NCBI RefSeq assembly: GCF_036373705.1
Contig: NC_089864.1
Location: forward strand, 2,412,501-2,476,500
Origin: Amia ocellicauda
Lineage: Eukaryota; Chordata; Actinopteri; Amiiformes; Amiidae
DNA length: 64,000 nt
Direction of reading: 5' to 3'
The notes beneath the pieces were generated by a model. It ran no database searches and was not told the DNA's origin. It worked only from the letters and a program-made list of their open reading frames with translations. This document shows, piece after piece, positions 42,121 through 53,303 of this stretch. How positions within the stretch are numbered: position 1 is the stretch's first letter; every line of letters begins with the position of its first letter. Made by a program: the position numbers and the translations under genes.

Positions 42121-44100
42121 GAAGGTAAACACCATAGAAATTCAAATTAATTCATGGTTTAGTCATTGAATAATTCAGAACCAAGCCACTTATATATTTA
42201 ATCACGAATAAGATTAGATCTGTTTTAAATTACTTCAATGATTCTATCCAGCTATGTATTACTTACAAAAAATGAAAAAAAAAATGTTTTAAACTATGCG
42301 CTTTCTCTGATAGACCTACTTGTGTAAAGATCTTTTTTGGAGTTGTTCCCTGAAGTCTTGGAAGGATTTTTTTTTTTTAAATAAATGTACTGTTTGGCTT
42401 CTATGAATACACTAAAGAAACATAAACTTAATTAAGCTTCTTATTATATTGTCATAATTCCACATTGGCATCATTGTAAATGTACTCATAAAAAATAATT
42501 GTCTTTGCAAATGAAATCAAATAGTATATTTAAAGTATTCCACCCTCAATTCTAAAGCATTCTAAAACAATGATGTGTCTGTTTACCAAAGTTAATGTAC
42601 TTTTTGTATTGTAGACCCCTGGCGCTTTTTGCTTATCTGTGCTTATCAATACAAAAATAATAATAATACAAAATGAATGAATACATAAATAGGACCTCTA
42701 GGATAGAAGATGTTTGAAGAATTGTTTTAGTACCTTGTATTAACTGTGCAGCTGAGTGAGATTTCAGTGAAGTGAGATGGTCTGGGGGGAGCAGTGCTGG
42801 GTGCTGGTAAAGTGAGGTGTGTGTGGGGGGGGAATTCATTGTGCCAAACCCCTAAATTCCCCCAAGTTCAAAATATTATCCCACATTTCCTCCATAAAAA
42901 AGTTGCCCAGAAATTTCCCCCTGGGCTCTTAAAAATCCCGGGAAATCCTCCGATCTGGCAACAGTGATTGTGTGTAATACCCGAGTGACGCGATGACTTT
43001 ACCAATTGACGATTGGCTCTTTTACTGAGAAGGCGGGACTTATTTCGCCACATCGGTGTTTGATGACGTAAACCGAAGTGCATTATGGGCGTCGGGGCGA
43101 TTTTTCAGAGATCGTGGTTGGACTTGGTTCGCTTTGTATCTGAAATCTATGTTCAGACGCGTCTCGGAGCACAAAGACAGCAGATTAGTGATGCTGACGT
43201 CAGGCCTGCACTGAACCAGCATCGCTTTTATAGTTCAAAAGGGCAAACAGTCGTATTATGGGAGATTAAAAAAAACTGCAAAGCTGCGTTTGTCCTCCAC
43301 CACCGTGACTGCAAGTGGACTTTGAACTGAAATAATGAGTGGATTATACACGCGTTCAACCAGCAAGAGGAGCGACATGGATGTCATTTTACCAGCTGTC
43401 CTGGCGAGGAGGACGGGCTGTGTGCGTCCCGGTCCGGTAGCGGAGAGAAGATACTAGCGGTACATCAGGTTAGACAGTTTTATTTTCACAACTGGTAAAT
43501 TAACTTGTGAATAGCGATTAGCTGTGGGATCTGTGCCGATCGGGTTCAATCGGGTCTGTGTGTCCCGGCCGGGTCCGGGTCGGGTCGGTCCGTCTCGGTT
43601 CTGCACGGGTCCGGGTCCAAACTTTAAAATAATGGACGGGTCGGGGTCAGGCTAGGGCTGGGCGATAAATCGATATCAATAATTATCACGGTAATTACTT
43701 CTCACGATAACGATATAAAGACGTGTAGATAATTCGGTACGGTCCAATCACCTGTGTGACGCAGCAGCGTGCGGAGAAGCGACACTAAGGACGTCCCCCA
43801 AACACACTGGCGCCTCGGCTGAGTTACTGAAGGCCGGTTTATACTTCTGCGTAGGTCCCGCAGACGCGCCGACGTCACTCCTCAGGGATCAACAGCGCGT
43901 CTCTGCGTCTGCGCATCAGGCCAGCGCTGATTGGCTGAGCAGGATATTCTGAGAGCCGCCCCCAGTCGCTCAGTGCTGGGGACCGGTGTGTGTCTGTGTG
44001 TAGCGCCGCCGCAGAGAAACCGACATACGAAAGTATTTATCTCCTCATCCACAAAACGCATTTGTCCACATAATTAGTATTTTGTCCCTCGAACTGCACA
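42121..44100. other. Spacer with AT-rich and repeat-like DNA
   Basis: AT-rich to about 42840. At 42960-43100 there is a promoter-like CpG patch (TGATGACGTAAAC, GCATTATGGGCG) followed by an 81-codon open frame of no known family. At 43540-43640 there are GGGTC-rich short repeats. At 43660-43930 there are MITE-like pieces (GGGCTGGGCGATAAATCGAT and GGCCGGTTTATACTTCTGCG). Confidence 0.4.
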
Positions 44101-44106
44101 TTTCGT

Positions 44107-44375
44107 TAATATATGGGCTGTGATTGGCTGATTCTTGTAAAATCTTGGTAGCAAAAGGCACTGCGATTGGCTGATTCTGGGTCAATTCCTGGTATCGATG
44201 TGAGCTGTGATTGGCTGATTCTCGGTTAATATTTGGTAGCAATACGCTGGAGGCTGTGATTGGCTGATTTTTTATCAATTCTTGGTAGCGATACGGGTTT
44301 TTTGTGATTGGCTAATTTCTGGTCAATTCTTGGCAGTGATGGAGGCTGTGATTGGGCAGGGGGACCAGCCAGGCT
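44107..44375. repeat. CCAAT-rich tandem repeat
   Basis: About six copies of a unit of about 45-55 bp, GCTGTGATTGGCTGATTCT plus GGTCAATTCTTGGTAGCGAT. Each carries an inverted CCAAT box (ATTGG). Related copies lie at about 45440-45605 and 47945-48115, and inverted at about 49985-50147. Confidence 0.8.
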
Positions 44376-44689
44376 GTGGCAAGAGACGGGGGAGGCGGGG
44401 CCGTGAACACATGATAATGAGTGATGTCTGTTCCTTACTGAATTCCTTGCTCGTTATATGTAACTATAATTAATAGTTAATATTATATTGAAATAATGAT
44501 TGCTATATATTATTGTTGTGACTTACAATATACACAAATACTGTAGCACATTAATAGATGCATACATGAGGTAAAGCAATTCTCACAATAATAATGAGCA
44601 TTGTTTCATTAATTATGATGTCATTAATTTTGTTATACATTCATTGAACTAATTTTCGTCCCGATCTGTAGAAAACAAAAAGCTGCTTC

Positions 44690-44762
44690 CGCCCAACGTG
44701 GGGCTCGAACCCACGACCCTGAGATTAAGAGTCTCATGCTCTACCGACTGAGCTAGCCGGGC
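44690..44762 (-). tRNA. tRNA-Lys (CTT), copy 1
   Basis: 73 bases. Acceptor GCCCGGC pairs with GTTGGGC (with G-T pairing) plus discriminator G. A box TAGCTCAGTCGG, anticodon loop CTCTTAA, B box GGTTCGAGCCC. A Pol III terminator (CTTTTTG) follows within about 15 bases. Confidence 0.95.
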
Positions 44763-45178
44763 TGCGCAGGACACCCGGACCGGGGCCCTAGACACGTGAC
44801 CGGCAGTGACGTCTCCGCGCTCCTTTTTTTCCATCCTTCCAGAGAGACGGAGAGAGAGAGAAACCCCAAAAGGATGCAAATATCTGATTGTATTGAAAGT
44901 GAAGAGATCGTTAATTGTACGATAACTCCGTGTTAAATTATGTATGTTTAAACATGTAATTGAATAGCAAACCCTTTACTCACTGGCTGCGCTGCGACTT
45001 CAAATAGGAAACTACTAACGACTGGCACTTACAAACAACATGACTAAATCAATCGCCAGCTGTGGCAGGAGACTGCGTGTCTGTTCCTGAATGCAGATAG
45101 TAATTCTCACAATTACAACTACCATTGTTCAGTTTAATTAAGATGAATATATGCCATGAATTTAGTATCTGGTACTTC

Positions 45179-45684
45179 GTAATAGATTCATTTAACACGT
45201 GTCTTCATCCTGGTCTGTGGAAAACAAAAGACAGCGTCCGCCCAACGTGGGGCTCGAACCCACGACCCTGAGATTAAGAGTCTCATGCTCTACCGACTGA
45301 GCTAGCCGGGCTGCACAGGACCTGAACACGTGACCGGCAGTGACGTTCCACACACGTAAATTAATAAGAAAGCAAAATCACTGAAAACAATCCCTCCGCC
45401 AGACTTTCACAAACTGACAGGATTTCATGATATGATAGGCTGGTGTGATTCGTGGTAGCTATACGGGCTGTGATTGGCTGATTCTCGGCAATTCCTGGTA
45501 GTAAAAGAGACTGCGATTGGCTGATATTCGGTCAATTCTTGGTAGCGATACGGGCTGTGTGTGTTCGGTAAATTTCTGGTAAATTCTTAGTGGCGATAGA
45601 GGCTGTGATATCTCAAATATGTGTAATTGTTATTATGACATACAATATACAAATACTTTATTACATATGCCAGTTCATAAAAGT
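45179..45684. repeat. 506-bp direct duplication, left copy
   Basis: Appears identical to 47687-48192 (constant offset of 2,508 bases). It includes tRNA-Lys copy 2 and its CCAAT-rich flank. Confidence 0.85.
45239..45311 (-). tRNA. tRNA-Lys (CTT), copy 2
   Basis: Same 73-base sequence as copy 1, with a TTTTG terminator downstream. It lies inside a 506-bp block repeated at 47687-48192. Confidence 0.95.
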
Positions 45685-45786
45685 ATTCCAATTCTTTTTC
45701 AAAACATCCTAAGAGGATGAATCATATTATGCATAGTGTATAGGAATATTCAATATGAGGCCTGTAGATTGGAACTCACTTGCGCG

Positions 45787-46950
45787 TCAGGATAAGCCGG
45801 AACATTTAGCGGCGGGGCGGGTCCAGCTGCTCCAGGACTTTCTAGTAGACGGGTGGTTCAGGCAACACACAGTGCACCTGAGTGTCTCCGTCATAATCAG
45901 CTCATGGACCCCATAGCCGGTCAGCTGCTTCCCACTGTCAGGACAGAACACCCTAACCTTCCACAGGTGATAGGGCATCCATACCAGCAGCCTGCGTGTG
46001 AAGAAGCGCTCTGGTGTTGGAGCCTGGTGGTAGATGAGGGACTGGTGGCTCATACCAGAGCTTCACATCAGGCTGCTTCTTGCCCGTGTGAAAGAGGGTG
46101 GAGGAAATCCACCTCTGATCTTGAGAGGGGATTGTCGCCTTCATTTTACCAGACAGTCAAAATGGAGCCGGACCAGGAGCCAGAGCTGGAGCAGCAGAGG
46201 CAACAAGCTCAATTGTTGATTGTCAATTGACAGTTGTCCGCAGCCTATATGACAAGTTGAACAATCTATTACCATTGACATGGTAAGTGAAGGACATGTA
46301 GGAGCTGGGGCAGGAGCTGGAACTGGAGACAGAGCAGGAGCAGGAACTGGGGCAGGATCTGGAGCAGGAGCAGGAACTGGGGCCAAAGCAGGAGCAGCAG
46401 GAGGAGCAGGAGACTGGGGCCGGGGCAGGAGCAGGGGCAGGAACTGGGGCTGGAGCAGGAGCAGGAGCAGGAGCAGGGGCAGAGGTACAGGCAGGGATAG
46501 GGCCAGATGTGGAGGCAGGCGGTCCACTTGTAGCCTGTTTTAAAAATAACAATGAAACAGAATCCAAGCTTCCCAGCTTCAGCAACATGGTTTATGTCGA
46601 AAAGCCTGGATGAGATTACCTTTTTGGGATGGAATCCACACCAGCAACTCTGTGAGGCAACAAATAAAGTTGCCTGTCCACGGACCTGAATTGGGCATTT
46701 CTCTATCTATAACAGTAACACATTTAATCGCTTGTCCATTAAGAAGAAACATTTAGATTGTTACATGGCTTTATACTGGATTTCCCATTATCTCTGGTCA
46801 ATACATACCCTCTGAAAGATCTCAAACCATCTCTTCTGGCGCACAGCAGGTCTGTTGCCTGCATCGGTAGGCCGAACCCCCGTGCTGGCAAATCGCCGTA
46901 GGCGGGACATCCACTCCCGTCCACCATGGCCTTGTGCTGTTTTGGTTTGG
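45787..46950 (-). pseudogene. Multi-exon repeat-family gene fragment (DUF6729-like)
   Basis: The minus strand has three exon-like blocks. About 46950-46810 ends RQKRWFEIFQR before GGTATG. About 46534-46275 begins after TTTTTAAAACAG and encodes a P/A/S-rich repeat. About 46140-45790 encodes LIYHQAPTPERFFTRRLLVW, then MPYHLWKVRVFCP, GKQLTGYGVHE and TETLRC. The last resembles the domain of a large, transposon-like fish gene family (DUF6729, from memory). Frames shift inside the last block, so this copy looks decayed. Confidence 0.35.
46290..46505. repeat. GGAGCAGGAGCAGGAACTGG minisatellite
   Basis: Imperfect hexamer/dodecamer repeats of GGAGCA and GGAACTGGGGC. Both strands stay open, giving GAGTGAG-type or PAPVPAP-type frames. 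Confidence 0.85.
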
Positions 46951-47149
46951 ACATGATCCAAACCACTCAATAAACTCAATGAAATAAATCAAGACAGTCA
47001 TAATAAAAATCAGCTTGAGTGATTTCACTCATTTACACAGCAGTGGCCATTAGTGGGCTAATAACAAGAGACGCCACAGTAACTAATGTGAGGTAAAAGC
47101 ATCTGTCATTACTCCCTGAAATGCTGTAGCCATAGTGTAACACAGACAA

Positions 47150-47370
47150 ATGATAAGCTCTCGATTACTAAATTCAACCTTAATTGAAGTAACCATCAAT
47201 CATTTCTTAATCAGAGCATTTTAATTATTTTAAACAGTCGGGGTTTTAAGTTAAGTATAGAATTGCATAAAAAAATATTAAAGAACCAATTTGAAAAGTA
47301 AAATCTAAGCAGATTGTTAATTCAATTGAGGTTGAATGAAGTAAGTGAGAGTGCGGTCGGGTCGGGGCTC
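47150..47370. mobile_element. Palindromic MITE, diverged copy
   Basis: The AT-rich core and CTAAGCAGATTGTTAATTCA match the 3180-3445 element. The terminal parts are mostly lost. Confidence 0.45.
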
Positions 47371-47686
47371 AGAGCATCTCAAACACGATTATATAAAGAC
47401 TCGACTCGAGTCAGAGATCGTATAAGAGCAGAGACCGGCAGCAGCCAATGAGAATCGAGCACATCGACGAAAATAAAGTTACATTATTTTGAGTATTTGA
47501 TTTAGATTTTCATCAGAATTTATTAAAATACTTCTAATAACAATAGTTGTTTGTTTGCGGGTCCGGTATTGGTTATAGAAAGCTGGAATGGCGAGTACGG
47601 ATTGGCCGAGAATTTGCCAGTCGAAAGTGTCGCAGGTAGGCAGGACAGGGGGCCTTAAACACGTGACAGGCAGTGACGTTATTTTA

Positions 47687-48192
47687 GTAATAGATTCATT
47701 TAACACGTGTCTTCATCCTGGTCTGTGGAAAACAAAAGACAGCGTCCGCCCAACGTGGGGCTCGAACCCACGACCCTGAGATTAAGAGTCTCATGCTCTA
47801 CCGACTGAGCTAGCCGGGCTGCACAGGACCTGAACACGTGACCGGCAGTGACGTTCCACACACGTAAATTAATAAGAAAGCAAAATCACTGAAAACAATC
47901 CCTCCGCCAGACTTTCACAAACTGACAGGATTTCATGATATGATAGGCTGGTGTGATTCGTGGTAGCTATACGGGCTGTGATTGGCTGATTCTCGGCAAT
48001 TCCTGGTAGTAAAAGAGACTGCGATTGGCTGATATTCGGTCAATTCTTGGTAGCGATACGGGCTGTGTGTGTTCGGTAAATTTCTGGTAAATTCTTAGTG
48101 GCGATAGAGGCTGTGATATCTCAAATATGTGTAATTGTTATTATGACATACAATATACAAATACTTTATTACATATGCCAGTTCATAAAAGT
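47687..48192. repeat. 506-bp direct duplication, right copy
   Basis: Partner of 45179-45684; it includes tRNA-Lys copy 3. Sequence outside both ends is unrelated. Confidence 0.85.
47747..47819 (-). tRNA. tRNA-Lys (CTT), copy 3
   Basis: Same sequence and flanks as copy 2; it is the second member of the 506-bp duplication. Confidence 0.95.
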
Positions 48193-48767
48193 TGTAAAGC
48201 AATATATGTATTTTTCCATAATACACTGAATGTCATGTATTGTTCAATTTCCACACAAACTTCTCGAATTGGCCACACCGTCAAGCTGACAACGTACCTG
48301 TGCGCCGCAGAGAAACTCAGACGTGTACAGAAAAAAAATCATAATACTAAATACAACATGCAAAAGGATAGAAAAAGGTTACTTGAGCAAACTGATAATG
48401 AGTGATGTCCGTTCCTTACTGAATTCCTTGTTCGTTATATGTAACTATAATTAATATAATAGTTCATATTTATTATATTGATATAATGATTGCAATGTAT
48501 TATTGTTGAGACACGCAATATAGATAAATACTGTGGCAGATATTGTCACAATACTGGGCATTGTTCAATGTGTTATGATAGGTCATTCATTCTGTAATAC
48601 ATTCATTGAACTCATTTTCGTCCCGGTCTGTGGAAAACAAAAAGCTGCATCCGCCCAACGTGGGGCTCGAACCCACGACCCTGAGATTAAGAGTCTCATG
48701 CTCTACCGACTGAGCTAGCCGGGCTGCTGTGCGCTGGTCCGCGGCTGCGCACAGGATGGGGCTGGCG
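48130..48767. repeat. Left arm of inverted repeat around NRM exon 1
   Basis: Segments of this arm recur reverse-complemented to the right: 48725-48767 matches 49677-49719 (about 43 bases, one mismatch seen), tRNA copy 4 matches copy 5, and about 48205-48612 matches about 50191-50595. Confidence 0.8.
48652..48724 (-). tRNA. tRNA-Lys (CTT), copy 4
   Basis: Same 73-base sequence with a CTTTTTG terminator. Its 5' flank matches, inverted, the 5' flank of copy 5. Confidence 0.95.
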
Positions 48768-48854
48768 TGCTGTGAAGGACAGGCGGGGAGCAGGGTGTCC
48801 TCGGAGTGGGGGAGACCACACACCGCAGAACGAGAAAAGATACTGCACACGCAC

Positions 48855-49015
48855 AGTGACGTCACAGTGACACGTCTCCGCGAATCCCAGGTCACACCGA
48901 GGAAGGGAGAACAAAACATAAGAATTGCCAAGACGAATCCACGTCACAGACACTCGTAAAGTTGTAACCGACAAGCGCGACGTCACTGCAGCGGCCCCGC
49001 CCACCCGGAAGAGCC
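48855..49015 (+). promoter_or_regulatory. NRM: NRM promoter
   Basis: Upstream of the NRM ATG are a CRE, TGACGTCA (48857-48864), a second GACGTCAC near 48979-48986, a GC box GGCCCCGCCC (48993-49002) and an ETS site CCCGGAAG (49004-49011), then a (GT)n run before the start codon. Confidence 0.6.
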
Positions 49016-49021
49016 GGCCGG

Positions 49022-49024
<3 letters not shown>

Positions 49025-49061
<37 letters not shown>
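49025..49061. repeat. (GT)n in the NRM 5' UTR region
   Basis: A GT run immediately upstream of the NRM start codon. Confidence 0.9.
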
Positions 49062-49063
<2 letters not shown>

Positions 49064-49085
49064 AATAGAGCCTACAGTCCCCGCA

Positions 49086-50994
49086 ATGGCCGCTGTCACG
49101 CCGCGCAGCCTGGGCCTCGGCGCCCTCACGCTGCTCAACTTCGTGTTCGTGTTCGGCACCGGCGTGGAGTTCGTCCGCTTCGTGTCCTTCCGGGCGATAT
49201 ATCACAACCTGAGTGGACCGGGCGGGGCCCCGCAGTGTCGAGGTAGGGGTCGGGGCTGTCGCGACACCATGTGTGTGTGTGTGTGTGTGTGTGTACGGGA
49301 CAGAGGGGTCCTCTACTGCACCTGCAAGAGTGACAATAAAGCACCCCGCTGCTTCCATAAACAGCAAGAGCAGCGCCGGGCACTGAGGTTAGCCCGCTGC
49401 AGGATGCAGGCCAGCTGCTAGCAAGGAGATCAGAGCCTAGCACTGCTAGTATTAAGGAGCTCGGTTACTGTATAGACGTGTCTTTTGCACACTGCACACA
49501 CAGATCAGCACAGTGCAGTAGTGTAGACAGGCAGCACCAGGCTGAGCCCTGCTGGATTGGGCTGGGCTGGACCGGGCTGGACCGGGCTGGACCGGGCTGA
49601 GCCCCCTGGTTGGGCTCTAGACAGCCGAGCCGCACCCTGTGCTGTAGCTGCCCGCCGAGAAACTTTCAAAGCGCTGTGCCAGCCCCATCCTGTGCGCAGC
49701 CGCAGACCAGCGCACAGCAGCCCGGCTAGCTCAGTCGGTAGAGCATGAGACTCTTAATCTCAGGGTCGTGGGTTCGAGCCCCACGTTGGGCGGATGCAGC
49801 TTTTTAGTCGGTTGTTGGTGCATGTCGTTATTAGTTTCATGTTTTAAGTCGCAGTGCAGACACTGCGTAAAGGGTTTGTTTTCAAATATGTTTTTAAATA
49901 TATAAATATAAATGTTGAGATTAGCTACTTTCATGAACTTGCATATGTTATGTTTTTGTATATAATAACAATTACACATATTTGAGATATCACAGCCTCT
50001 ATCGCCACTAAGAATTTACCAGAAATTTACCGAACACACACAGCCCGTATCGCTACCAAGAATTGATCAAATATGAGCCAATCGCAGTCTCTTTTACTAC
50101 CAGGAATTGCCGAGAATCAGCCAATCACAGCCCGTAAAGCTACCACGAATCTTAATCTCAGGGTCGTGGGTTCGAGCCCCACGTTGGGCGGATGAATCAA
50201 TGTATTACAGAATGAATGACCTATCATAACACATTGAACAATGCCCAGTATTGTGACAATATCTGCCACAGTATTTATCTATATTGCGTGTTTCAACAAT
50301 AATACATTGCAATCATTATATCAATATAATAAATATGAACTATTATATTAATTATAGTTACATATAACGAACAAGGAATTCAGTAAGGAACGGACATCAC
50401 TCATTATCAGTTTGCTCAAGTAACCTTTTTCTATCCTTTTGCATGTTGTATTTAGTATTATGATTTTTTTCTGTACACGTCTGAGTTTCTCTGCGGCGCA
50501 CAGGTACGTTGTCAGCTTGACGGTGTGGCCAATTCGAGAAGTTTGTGTGGAAATTGAACAATTCAGTGTATTATGGAAAAATACATATATTCCCAGACGT
50601 GTGCTGTGTGGTGTTTGTGTATTAACCTGTTTTCATGACAGGTTTACAGAAGTGCTGCCAAAGCATTGACAGATGGAAAATAAACACAATCTGAAACATT
50701 GCCGTCTCTCCCCGACTCGGATGGCTGTGCAGAGGGCCCGAGACAGCGGTCAGAGATGCACAGTATTAATCTCTCTCTCTTTCTCAGACTCAGTGGGCTG
50801 GGCGGAGGCCCTGCGGCGGCGCTCGGTGCTGAGCAGTATGTGTGTGGACGGGGGTCTGATCCTGCTGTTTGCCCTGCAGCACAGCGCCCTCGCCTGGCCG
50901 CCCCTCAAACGCCTCTGCCAGGCCGGGCTGGGCGTACTGCACCGGGGCTTCTACACTTTCACCACCGCGCTCACCCTGCAGGTGAGGGGAGAGA

Positions 50995-51038
<44 letters not shown>

Positions 51039-51677
51039 CTCTGTGTGTTTGCATAACGGGGCATCTCTCTCTCTGTCTCTGCAGGTCCTGATGCGGTGCT
51101 GGCAGCCAGTGAGCGGCGCCCCCTGCCTGTGGTCGGTGAGCGGTGCACCATGGGACACCTGGCTGCCGCTGCTGTGCTTCATTCTGCACTTCCTGTGCTG
51201 GATGGTCATCTGCAGCATCCTGCTCATCTTTGACTACGCTGAGCTGCTGGGCATCAAGCAGGTACTGCACTGTGGGACTGTACTGCACTTTACTACACTG
51301 TACGGCTGTATTGGACTAGACTGGAGTTTACCACTCACTATTGTTCTCTTAACATCTCTCTCTCTCAGGTTTACTACCACTGCCTGGGCCTGGGCGACCC
51401 CCTGTCCATGAAGTCGCCCCGGGCGCAGCGCCTGTTCTCGCACCTGCGCCACCCCGTGTTCGTGGAGCTGTGCGTGGTGCTGTGGGCACTGCCCTGCCTG
51501 CCACTGGACCGGCTGCTGCTGGCCGTGGGGCTGACCACCTACCTGGCGCTGGGCCACTCCCTGGACACGCAGGACTGCGCATACCTGCACGCCCAGCTGC
51601 GCAGCAAACTGCAGCTGTTCAGCCAGCCAGTCATGGGGGAGGGTGGGGCCAGCAGCACCAATCACAAGACAGACTGA
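49086..51677 (+). CDS. NRM: NRM, nurim, inner nuclear membrane protein
   Basis: Four exons join in frame to 278 residues (human 262): 49086-49242, 50788-50981, 51085-51261, 51369-51677. Matching landmarks are [14 protein letters not shown] near the N-terminus, [46 protein letters not shown], and [20 protein letters not shown]. The multiple hydrophobic segments fit the known multi-pass inner-nuclear-membrane topology; the family is related to isoprenylcysteine methyltransferase-like folds, but a reaction is not established. The start ATG lies just after the promoter block in GCAATGG context. A tRNA-Lys gene lies in intron 1. It runs opposite to DHX16, beyond the tRNA complex. Confidence 0.93.
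49720..49792 (+). tRNA. tRNA-Lys (CTT), copy 5, inside NRM intron 1
   Basis: Plus-strand copy with intact A and B boxes and a GCTTTTTAG terminator. It lies in the same orientation as NRM, within its first intron. Confidence 0.95.
50149..50190 (+). pseudogene. tRNA-Lys 3' fragment
   Basis: Only the anticodon-3' half is present (CTTAATCTCAGGG, B box, GTTGGGCG), joined directly to the inverted copy of the tRNA flank. There is no A box, so it cannot be an active Pol III gene. Confidence 0.85.
51000..51036. repeat. (GA)n in NRM intron 2
   Basis: An uninterrupted GA run just after the exon 2 donor. Confidence 0.9.
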
Positions 51678-52799
51678 GGCTCAGGCTGAGAGGGGTGGGG
51701 GGAGGTGTGTGTGTGTCTTTCTTTCTATGATTCTGTGTGTGTCCCTCTCTTTCTTTCTGTGTGTCTTTGTGTCTGAGTGTGTCTCTCTCTGTCTGTGTGG
51801 CCGTGGGTCTCTGGATGTGTCTCTCTCTGTGTCTGTGGGTCTCTGGATGTGTGTTTCTCTCTTCTTCCTCCTCTATCTGTGTTTCTCTGTCTCTTCCTCT
51901 TCCCCACCCACCCTCTCTCTCTGCTCAGGGCTCAGTGTGCAGTATTGCAGTCAGTTGACCCGGCTCTAGCGCTGTGGGGAGACTGAGTGGCTGAGCACTG
52001 GAACATGTCCAGTCCAGTCCAGTCTGAGAATGTGTGTTTTCAGAGGGACAGCTGAAAAGCAGCTCAGCTGTGACACGAGGGCCGGGCAGAGCTGGCAGAA
52101 GTAGCACGACAGCTTCTACAGAATGCTACGAGCTTGCATCAACTCCTGCTTATAGTTTATACTGTTGAAATGTTACGGTTTTCTGCTTTTTTATTTTATT
52201 TTCTCCAAGTTCGGTATCTTTGAGGCGCACATGGTGATACATTTGGGATTTTTCTCGGCTTTGGGGGATTTCCCATTGCGGTTGATATCCTGAAAATGTT
52301 GTATTGGAATGTATAGTGTTCCTCCGGTTATCTCTCTCGCTATCTGTCAAACACACTGTCTCCTGTCTGTTACAGGACAGGACAGGACAGAGAGAGAGAG
52401 AGAGGAATGGATAGAGCCAGTTAGACACTTAGAGGGAGGGTCAGAAAGTGATAGAGAAGAGATAGACATAAGACACAGAGAGAGGGATATACATGGAGAG
52501 AGAGTGAGAAGAGAGAGATGTACAGATAAAGAGGGAGAGAGGCAGAGGAGTGGGGAACACAGCAGACAAGGTGTATTACAAGCTGGCTTATTAGAAATGG
52601 CTGCAGAAGTGTTACAGAAATCATGAGAAATAAGACTTCTATATTTATATATTTTTTAAGAGCCAAAAAGGCAGTTTTGTTATCTGTCCGTCTCAGACTG
52701 TTATGTTTTGGATGCTGTTTGAAAGCTTCAGTTCATTGTTTTATACTGAAAACTGTATTAGGGACAAGCCAGGCAACAGTGTTGAATACTGTACAATGC

Positions 52800-52805
52800 A
52801 ATAAA
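52800..52805 (+). terminator. NRM: NRM poly(A) signal
   Basis: AATAAA followed by CTGATTCTGTTTGT, about 1.1 kb past the stop. The intervening 3' UTR contains GT-rich and AGAGAG-rich tracts and no other gene. Confidence 0.6.
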
Positions 52806-53165
52806 CTGATTCTGTTTGTAATATAAAATAACAAACATAGCATTGGTTTTCATTACATTCTTTTGTGTGAGTGTGTGTGTGTCGCCATGAGTGTATAGGT
52901 GTCAGAATGTGTGATTGTGTGAGTGTATCAGTATGGTGTTTATACAGTGAGTATTTGATCCCCTGCTGATTTTGTACGTTTGCCCACTGACAAAGAAATT
53001 ATCAGTCTATAATTTTAATGGTTGGTGTATTTTAACAGTGAGAGACAGAATAACAGCAAAAAAAATCCAGAAAAACGCATTTCAAAAAAGTTATACATTG
53101 ATTTGCATGTTAATGAGGGAAATAAGTATTTGATCCCCTATCAATCAGCAAGATTTCTGGCTCCC

Positions 53166-53263
53166 AGGTGTCTTTTATACAGGTAACGAGCTGAGATTAG
53201 GAGCACTCTCTTAAAGGGACTGCTCCTAATCTCAGCTCATTACCTGTATAAAAGACACCTGTC
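53166..53263. repeat. Palindrome inside the Tc1 element
   Basis: CAGGTGTCTTTTATACAGGT and AGATTAGGAGCA pair with TGCTCCTAATCT and ACCTGTATAAAAGACACCTG across a short spacer. This gives a hairpin of about 40-bp arms upstream of the transposase. Confidence 0.8.
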
Positions 53264-53303
53264 CACAGAAGCAATCAATCAATCAGATTCCAAACTCTCC
53301 ACC

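Larger units (their letters stand above)
49677..50595. repeat. Right arm of inverted repeat around NRM exon 1
   Basis: A mosaic arm made of the tRNA 5' flank, tRNA copy 5, an unrelated spacer (about 49806-49955), the inverted CCAAT-rich block (49960-50147), the tRNA fragment, and the inverted AT-rich flank. Confidence 0.8.

Noticed and set aside
43085-43330. 81-codon frame after a CpG patch
   Set aside because: Start context is possible but there is no homology I recognise, and an opposing frame overlaps it; left as unassigned.
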